A stretch of DNA of 64,000 nt, taken from positions 35,349,436 through 35,413,435 of the forward strand of contig NC_087068.1 of the NCBI RefSeq assembly GCF_963678635.1. The letters run 5' to 3'. This DNA comes from Symsagittifera roscoffensis (lineage: Eukaryota; Xenacoelomorpha; Acoela; Convolutidae). Below, piece by piece: positions 50,201 to 59,200 of this stretch; the stretch's first letter is position 1, and every line of letters begins with the position of its first letter. Both the position numbers and the translations under genes were made by a program. The notes below the pieces were generated by a model. It was given only the letters and a program-made list of their open reading frames with translations. It ran no database searches and had not been told where the DNA came from.

Positions 50201-53200
50201 AAACGCAATCCATCAAAGGTGTTAAAAATCAAAATACCACGTAGTGAAAACGCAATCCATCAAAGGGTACCAATTCACCTACAAAAACGCGTGGATGAAA
50301 AATTGAACAACTGATAAATTGAACAAATACATTCTCACACTCGACAAATATTCGGAACAGCAATTTATTGGTTTGATCGTAATTTTGGTGAAAAAAAAGC
50401 CTTGGATTCGAAAAAGGTTTTGAAAATCCGTTCACAAAAACAAATATCAATCAGACAAAAAGAAAACGCTGCAGAAATTATAAGGAGGAAAAGAAACTTC
50501 CCTCACTTTTTTTAACACTCGACCTTTGATATGCATATTCACGAATCCCTCTGGATTCCGATACAAAAAAAACGAAGGTAATTCAGACTCATTGGAGGCA
50601 ATGAAACTGAAACATACCAACTCCAAACGGACATGCCAGCCGAATTTCAAAAGGCAAAAGACCTTATTTTGACAAACTGCAAAACAAAACATTCGCATAT
50701 TTAAGCTACATGCTCATTGCAACAAAAAGGTCCAGAGACGCACAAAAAAGCAGCTTCATGAAGTTTTAACAAAAATAAATTATGAAAATTTAGCAATATC
50801 AATCAAAAAATGGCTCGACTATCACATCATTAGCGTAGGCACCGAGCCACTAAACCAGAAACCAGATGCAATACAAAAACTTAAACCACCAAAAATTTTC
50901 AAACATTTAAAAAATTTCCTGGGTCGAATCATACAACCTCATTCAATCGAATACTAAAACGTGTTTCTGGGTCAACTAAATATAAACATTCAAAATAAGA
51001 AACCAGCGTGGTTTTGCGACACATCTTTATCCGGGCAAGGGGCCGCCCTTGAATAATTTACTGTTGAAGGTTGAGTTGCAATAGCATACACTTCCAGAAT
51101 TATAAAATCACTAGAAGAAAAATACTCCGTAAGCAAACTAGAGTTGTTGGGGGTTGTATGGCCAAAAAAAAGTTCCGTTTTTTTATACGGGAAAAACTTT
51201 ATCGTCATCAGAGATCAACAAGCTTTACTCAACGCATTCGACGCCAGCAAAAGATCAAAACCAGCCAACTAGATGAATTGATCGTTTGACCCCCTTTAAC
51301 TCTCACATAAAACTCTTGGCGGGAAAAAAGATTAGCAGACTACATGCCCAGAAATCCGGTAAGATTATCTTTACCCCCAGTGAGTATGATGAGGAATTTA
51401 TAGAAGCGACCCATACCAACAACACATGGAGGAGACAACCTCAAACGAGGTACCACCAGCAAGGACGAGCCATACACACCAAATAAAAACCAGTCACGAG
51501 ATGAAAGTAGTGAGTGGTGTTGCTACAGCAGACCAGGGAACCGCCACGTAAACAGAGAAAGACTCGCCATTGTACAGCAGAAAGTTACAAAAGGTAAGGG
51601 GAATCGGCAGCCGAGGACCGAAAAACGATTGTCATTTTCGTCAGAATGAAAGCTTGGGAGGCACTAAAATTGACCTATGGGGACTACTGGTACAAAGTAA
51701 GAGATCGCCTGCACTTCAAGAAGGACTGCCTACTAATAGAAGAAAAACTCATCAAACTACAACAATTCAGACAAACAATCCTAGACTTCCTACATCTCAC
51801 AAACCCTGGAGCAGCCATGATGCTTGACTTATGGGAACCGTTGCTTTCCACAAATACACAGAACAATAGTCCAAATGGCACAGAACTGCCGTCATTGCTC
51901 CGAACAAGGTTAAAAACTGAAACCAGTAGTCGAGCCAAACGAGTAAGTTTAATTAGATTTTGCGGGGCCCCTACTGGACATGTTGATTGAGAAGGCTTAC
52001 ATTTTAGTCGCCGTTTACAATTGGACGAAATTCTCGGCGGCAAAAATTGTCCCAAATACAACCGTGGATACAGCTACAAAATTTCTGCTACGATTTATAT
52101 GAAATGTTGGGGTCCAAATAAAATTAAAGTGTGACCAAGTTCAAAGGTTCAGAGCGGAAAAAACGCCAGTTTTCTTGCAAATCAAATAACATAAAACTCT
52201 TATTTGCCCAGCCTGATGACCATAGGTCTATAGGGGTAGTTGAACAAATGATACAAACACTGAAGCAAAGGAAGGGAGTAATGTGAATAGACAACACCTC
52301 TCCAACTTGCGTCCGACGTCGCGGAAATCATTAAAAAAACTGAAAATCACAAAAAAAACTCCCCTTTCGAAACCTACATAGAACTTAAGCCAAACACATT
52401 TCTATCAAATATAGCGACTGGAAGTTCATCGCAATGAATGAAAGATTTAATACTAGATATGGGAAAGGGAACAAATGAAAACAACAAGGATCAAGAAGAA
52501 ACGGCGGCGCAAGACCAAGTCAACACAACAGAGGAACACAAAAAACAACAAGAGGATGAAACAATTAGAACAAAGAAAAGCAGCGAACCAGACAAATCAG
52601 AGCAACGATTAAGAGGTTTTCTTTCAGTTATCTTTTTATTTTTTCTGTGTTACCAGGCTAGTTGAGAATCCGTAGGGATTCAATAGTTACCTATACAACG
52701 AGGTATGATAATAATTAAAATTTTCAATGTTTACGGTAACAATTAAATTTTATAGAAGTGGAAGCATCATAATATTCAATCAAAAACGATACAATAAAAA
52801 ACAAAAATGGAAAAACACTTTTAAAGGCAAAAATAAAAAATTTGTTTCAATCTTGTCGTTTATCTGCGCGAAATGAATAAAATCAGTTGTTTCGCTTCCT
52901 TGAAAAAAAAACTTAACTCAATTGAAAAAGCAGTTAATAGTTGATTTTAATTTAAAACAGTTTTCAAATCCTAAACTTGATTGTAAAAAATGTTTACAAA
53001 AATTGTGAAAGAAAAGTTCACACAAAGGCTAAACCTCTTGCGGCTCATCAGTCAAATAAAAAACTGATAAAACTGCAGCATCTGCGCAACATCTGCGCGA
53101 AATGATTGAAGTCAGTAGTCTCAGCTGCTTGAAAAAAACCTTCCGAAAAAAAATTGAATCACTCAAAAGATGCATAACTAAAATAAGGAACATACAGCAA

Positions 53201-56200
53201 ACAGTTGACTTTTGAAAAGTGCCGCTTCTTTTAAAATTTTTGTACGGATCCATCAAACAAAATTGCAGAAATTAAAATTAAAATTTTGAGTAACGACCCA
53301 TCTTTACAAAAAAATATAAGGATATTTTTTGCCCTAAAAACTACGCAATATAAGTTTACTGCGCCTTTATAACATAAACGAAAACATTTTTCAAAAAAAT
53401 TGAATAAAAAAACTATAGAAAGTCACACCTGGTAAATTCACAATTTACAGAACTTTCAAATTTAGTAAAAACTATTGAAATCATAAAAAATCGATACTTC
53501 AAAAAAAGCGGATAAAAAACCGTACTAGGCCCGTACTAGGCTTTGTAAATGATATCCAAAAAAAAGCGGAAAAGCAACTAGCAAAACTTAGGACAAAACC
53601 CACGAATCCGAAAAAATGCAACATGTTTTAAACAGTTGTATTTCAAAAATAATTAATGACTGAAACAAACTCCATATAATTGCTATATAAATATGGGGCG
53701 GATCTAAGATGTCAAAGCACTAAAAAGACCCCCGCCCCCTCCCCTAAATCCGCCCCTGTAAATGATGGTCGTTTCACTTGAATTTTCAATAAAGTGAAGA
53801 TGTCAGCTATTGAGCGTGAAACATGTGCTGCCTACTAAATTGACCAATTTGTGACAAATTTATCTAGGGGAAAAGTCTAGTACCCAGATGCAATGCCCTT
53901 GCTGATCGCGAGGATAATAAGGTTTAGAAACAAAAACAGATTTTGAATTGGATTTAGTTATTTTGGCTATCTATCTTTGTTTCTGTTACAATCAGTTTCG
54001 CCATTTTACAAAAGTTGTTCTATCTTGATTTTAAAAATAATAGTCCATTTGGCAGCCTGTGAGCTTATTTGAGGAGCTTAAAACCGAACATAAAAAAAAT
54101 CTGCCATACGCCCTAGTTCTTCCCCTTTTTTGGTTGTTGGGAACAAAAAGCTATTTACAATGCATGCAGCCATACCTTAAGGGACGAAGAATTAGATATG
54201 AAATAATTCCCGCTTTTTTAAGCTGTTAAACGTGGTTGACTGCGGAAATTGTCGTTTTTTTTCTAAAAATGATGAACTAACGATTGAGTACAATTATCGT
54301 TATGTTAAGTTTCAAGAGTTCCAATTGCAGACATATTGTTTGGGCAAGTTTCCATTTAGTTTTAATGGAATAGCAAAACTTTTGTAGCGGTTACTTTTTG
54401 GGAAAATGATGTTTTAACGATCATTTGATTAGCATCTTTGTTTGACCTTTTGTAGTCAATTGTCGTAACTTTCCCCATCCTTTTTGATTCGAGCTTTATG
54501 GTTTTTCAGCGTGGAGTTATAAATGATGTGTTAGTAAAAGGGCACTTGAGAACATTTTCATCTGAACACACTTTACCACCCGTGCTCAAATAGATTTGGA
54601 TGTTTTTGGCACCGTAGCTCCCGATAGTGCGTCAAATAGTCTCTCTTCGCGTCACGCTTTAGGAAAGGCAACTTGAACAAACCTTAGAATTCACATCATT
54701 AATTCTAGCGAACCGATAAAACTAGAGTTGTAAAACATTGTAAATTTTCAGAAAATATTCATCCCGCATGGAAAACGCAAAATACTATAAATAGCATGTG
54801 ATATTTGAGTGTTTTCAATAGTGAAGATATCTTTTACTTCGAGTATTGTTTTTCGACAGAGCCAAAACTAAACAAAAACGCAGTCTCAAATAGATATTTT
54901 CCTGGTGTAATTTATCAGAAAGCAGCTGCGTTTGGTAGTTTTTTGCTATTTCCTTCATACAATCCTTCATCGAGGCAAGATTTATGAATAAAAGATTGTC
55001 CAGACCACTTGAAAAAGTCATCAAAGGCCTAAAATAAAATTCTCATTTTAGCATTTCATATTTCTTAGACATGAATATGCTGGACTATAATTCAGGTTTT
55101 GATGGAGCACTTTCGACACATGCCATCACAAATGATATGAGATGCCATATTTTTCAATTAAAGCTTTCAATTTTCCATGAACTTTTAAATGATTGAAATG
55201 AAATTACTTCAGCCAACGCAATAGTTTTTTAAAGACGAGAATAAAAGCAATCAATTTAATTCTAGACTAAGCAAAATGGATCGTTGAAATTGTTAAGGTT
55301 CCATTAAAAAAGCAAACTCTATCTTTACAAATTTAAAAGAAAAATCTTTTCGGGTAAAATAGTCTATTTCCTATTTCACAATTCCAGGGATTACCAAAAA
55401 TGCTAATCATACCTTTTTTTTATTGAAAATTTTCATCAAATTGTTTTTAGTTTATTCGTTGAGTACAGAAAATTTTTAAAAACTGATGAACGTAGCTTAG
55501 AATTTTATGTAGGTCGCAATGATTTTTTTTTTTTCAATTTTTTTTCAGGAAAAATCTAAAAGTTTTTGCGGCTTAACTTTTGATTTCTTTTTAAGTTCAG
55601 TTTATTTCTTTTGTTGAAAGGGAGGCAATTTCCACCATCGAACAGCAAAGTTATAAAAGTCACAAAAAAGGTAATCGAGTTCTGATTTCGAAAGTGGAAT
55701 TTGTTTTTCAGATTTCCCAGCGGAATGAAAACTTTATCTAATATTCCAGTTTTCTCAAATTGGGTTGATTTCGAAAATTAAGTTCTTTCGAAATTCAAAG
55801 AGCTTTAAGCCAATCTATTTTATAATTTGAAATTCAAAAGTTGAAATTTTTTAAAAAGCAAGTTCATTTTTTTCTGTTTTCTTGCGTTCATTGACTCTTT
55901 TGCAACGGTCTGTTGACTATTTTATCAAAAGTTTACGGCCAGTATATTTATTGGTGAATTGTATGATTCGATTATTTCCATAAACCAAAAAATCATGTTT
56001 TCATTTTCCTTTTCATTATATTTGGTTGTGTTCGTAACCAATTATAAGTAACAAGGATTCTAGTTGTTCAAACCCTTGAGTTGCTGCGGTATTGAAGATC
56101 TCGCTAATAAAAAGTATTGAACCGAGCCGAAAATTTGCTCAAATGTACAAGCAAAATATTGAAAATACAAAACGTTAAAATATGGGCTAATAATTTTTCG

Positions 56201-59200
56201 AATAATTTTTTTTCGGAAATACAATTTCTATGTTTGATCAGCACTTTTTTCGGATTTTTTTTCTATTGTTTATGATAATACACCAAATTCATATGCCGAA
56301 ACAACAACTAAATACGTATATATTTCGATAACTCTGATTTCGATAACTTGCATGAAATTTGCATGACCAACATTTTTCCTTAGATAAAATGTTAGGAGTT
56401 GCATGTTTAGTGTTTTCAGTCTCGGTGGTCAACCCGGGTTACAAGGCTTCTCGCAAGTGTTATTAATTGGGTAAACGCAATGATCTGGTTTTCTATTTAC
56501 TTTCTCGTATTTCAGAATGCTTCGTGGCGGGAGCAGTACAGCTGGTCTCTATTCCGAGCGATGTCCCACATGTTGGGCATGGGGTACGGCAAGCACCCTC
56601 CTGGCAACATGCAGGACCTCTGGCTCCTCATGCTATCCATGCTTAGTGGGGCCACCTGCTACGCCCTGTTCATAGGCCAGGCCACCAACATCATCCAACA
56701 GCTCAACTACTCCAGGAGACTATTCACCGAAAAGGTAACTCCACAACACCACGTGAAACATTCAAAAGAACGCTGCCATCACAATCGCCCACCATTTCAT
56801 AGGCATAACCTATCCATAATCGAGAGAGCACAAACTCACCTTTTATCACTTGAGTGCCAAGGGGGTACCAAATTTCTCCATTTTGACAGCATCGTCGAAG
56901 GTAGAGAACAATTCGTCAAATATGGTAATTCTGGGTTTTTGAATAGATCTAAAAAAATATCGACAAAATTTTTAACATAACCACTGTCAAAAGTTTCTGC
57001 ATGCAACTGGCTTTTGTACCATGTTTAAATTTACCTGCAATTTAAAGGTATCAAACATTTTTGGACAATATTCTTTTTCAGCTCTAAATTGAATTATTTA
57101 AATTGTGTTGGTGTGTTGGCATGTGTAGATGAAGCAGGTTGAGCAGTACATGTACCACCGGAAGATCCCCCCTGAGCTGCAAGTGCGCATCCACCAGTAC
57201 TACGAGTACAAGTTCAAGGGCAAGATGTTCAACGAGCACGACGTCCTCACAGAACTCAACGACTGCCTCCGAAATGTCAGTAGTCCTATTGACCCTTTCT
57301 ATGTTCAACCCGCTGCACTACCTTTTTACCCCTTCACATTTAGGCTCACCATTTTTTTATTTTTCTAAATCTTTTTTATCATACATTTTTACACCCACGG
57401 TTTTGATAACACACTATTAATTCACCCTATCAAAACCATTTTACACTAAAACAGACGGAACTATATATTATTGTTCCGACTTTCGATACGAAAGTAACGG
57501 AATATTTGTGCTCGGGGTGGGTTTTTTTTTTTCTTCAGACAAATTTCGACTTTTTAACTAGCCATTTTTGACTGAATTTTTTTACATCATTCGAAAGGTA
57601 TTGTTGTCCTGAGCTCAAATTTGAAAAGATATTTTACCTGTGATCATTTTTCGTAAAGTTACGGGGGTTTAAAGATTGCCATTTTGGCCAATTTGGGACA
57701 ATTAACGCGCGATATATTTCGCGCTATTAACGCGTAAGCGGAGAGTTAATCCGCCTTAGAAATCGTTCCAAATTGGTTAAAAGAAGCTTATGTGCCATAA
57801 TTGGCTTGTTACAAGGAGCAAAATTTATCCTTTTGTACTTTGTATGGCGTGTGGGGGGATGATTTTAATAAAAAATTTCAAATTTTTGAAATTTTTTTTT
57901 TGATTTTGTTTTATTTCATCGAATTTTTAAATATTATTACTGCTCCATAAACCTTAAAAGGCAGTCGGAACATTCAGGGTTTCGCCCTGATACGAGCAGT
58001 CTTGTTTTAACTAAGAATCAATTGCCGTCCAAATAGTGTATTTATCCTTATTAAGTCCAAATTTTCCCAGTTTGATCGATATTGGGATGCAATTTGCTTT
58101 AGCATAATGAAAAATAAACTCATAATTTGAAGAAAAAAAAAAGGAAAGACGAGCTTTTACCCCATTCGATTCCTTTTAAACCATCCTAACTTTATGAATA
58201 CCTCATATATGTTATGGTTGCCATGTCAATTCTCGGGGCCAATTCTGAAAATTTTTCTACTTTCCATTTAATCACTCATAAAATTAGTTGATTTCCTTCG
58301 AGACCTGGCTGTTTAATCTACTTTATACAGGAAAGTGCAAAAGTATTGACAAGAAACAGTTACAGGAATCGACTGTTTAAAACGAATTAAAAGAAATTAG
58401 TTCACAATACATCATTCGAATTAGTGATTGTGACGGAAGCATTTCGAGCTTGACCTATCTGACATGAATTCGACTAATTTTAAGTTCCATCTTTTGCAAG
58501 TTTACCATGAAAAGTTGTAACCTGATTTCAGGTGTAAATTTTTGATTGTGAGTGGTGCTGTTTTGTGTAATAGGAAGTGCTAAACTACAACTGTCGTGAG
58601 TTAGTGGGGGTGGTGCCGTTCTTCAAGGACGCCGACCCCGCCTTCGTCTCTGCAGTGGTGTCCAAACTACAGTTCGAAGTGTACCAGCCAGGAGACACAG
58701 TCATACAGGAGGGAACACTAGGCTATAAGATGTACTTCATCCAAACAGGTTCACTTATTCAAGTCACTTCCATTGAAACGTCTCAATTATTTACTTGAGG
58801 CAATAAAACACTCACTCATAAAAACAGATAGAGGGACGTTTTATCTACAAAAAAATCTTCGTTAGCCTGTCAAATCACTTAGTTCATTTAGTTGAGACAT
58901 GTAACTTCCTATCAGTGCTGCCAATCTACAGATTGCTTTGCTATTGACAGGTTCCAGTCTGTCAATTGTCTGGGTGTTGTAAATTGGCCATTGAATGCAC
59001 TCTTGGTTGGATTGTTGATCTAAATAGCTGGATATAAATTAATTTCATTTGAACTCGTATTTTCCAAATCTTCACTTGCTGGACTAAGTTTCTGAAAACT
59101 AGACTGATCCAACACTTACTTGACTAACATTTTTTACGTTTTAGATATTTTTGTCTAAATTGGGTTTCTGGAGTAGTTTTTCTACAAAATATAAGACTAG

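Larger units (their letters stand above)
43669..52710 (+). mobile_element. Ty3/gypsy-like LTR retrotransposon with internal duplication (element 2)
   Basis: Flanked by the 5-bp repeat ATAAT (43664-43668 and 52711-52715). The 5' LTR is intact in length; the 3' LTR lacks roughly its first 120 bp. The interior carries gag-protease-RT-RNase H-integrase twice: copy A at about 44655-49265 and copy B at about 49267-52592, offset about 4.61 kb, with no LTR between them. Copy B has lost about 440 bp near 51408. Both copies have stops and mutated catalytic motifs. It belongs to the same family as element 1. Confidence 0.85.
41799..56515 (+). other. HCN intron 4
   Basis: A 14.7-kb intron separating S5 from the pore helix. 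It contains the 9-kb LTR element 2 in the same orientation as the gene. Blocks at 42330-42430 and 42615-42730 resemble each other, as do 43550-43668 and 52990-53090, the latter pair lying on either side of the retrotransposon. Confidence 0.7.

Noticed and set aside
56735-56980. Extension of the HCN pore exon into downstream sequence
   Set aside because: A consensus donor (GAAAAG|gtaact) at the family's conserved C-linker boundary and the perfect continuation in the exon at 57129 show that the extension is intronic.
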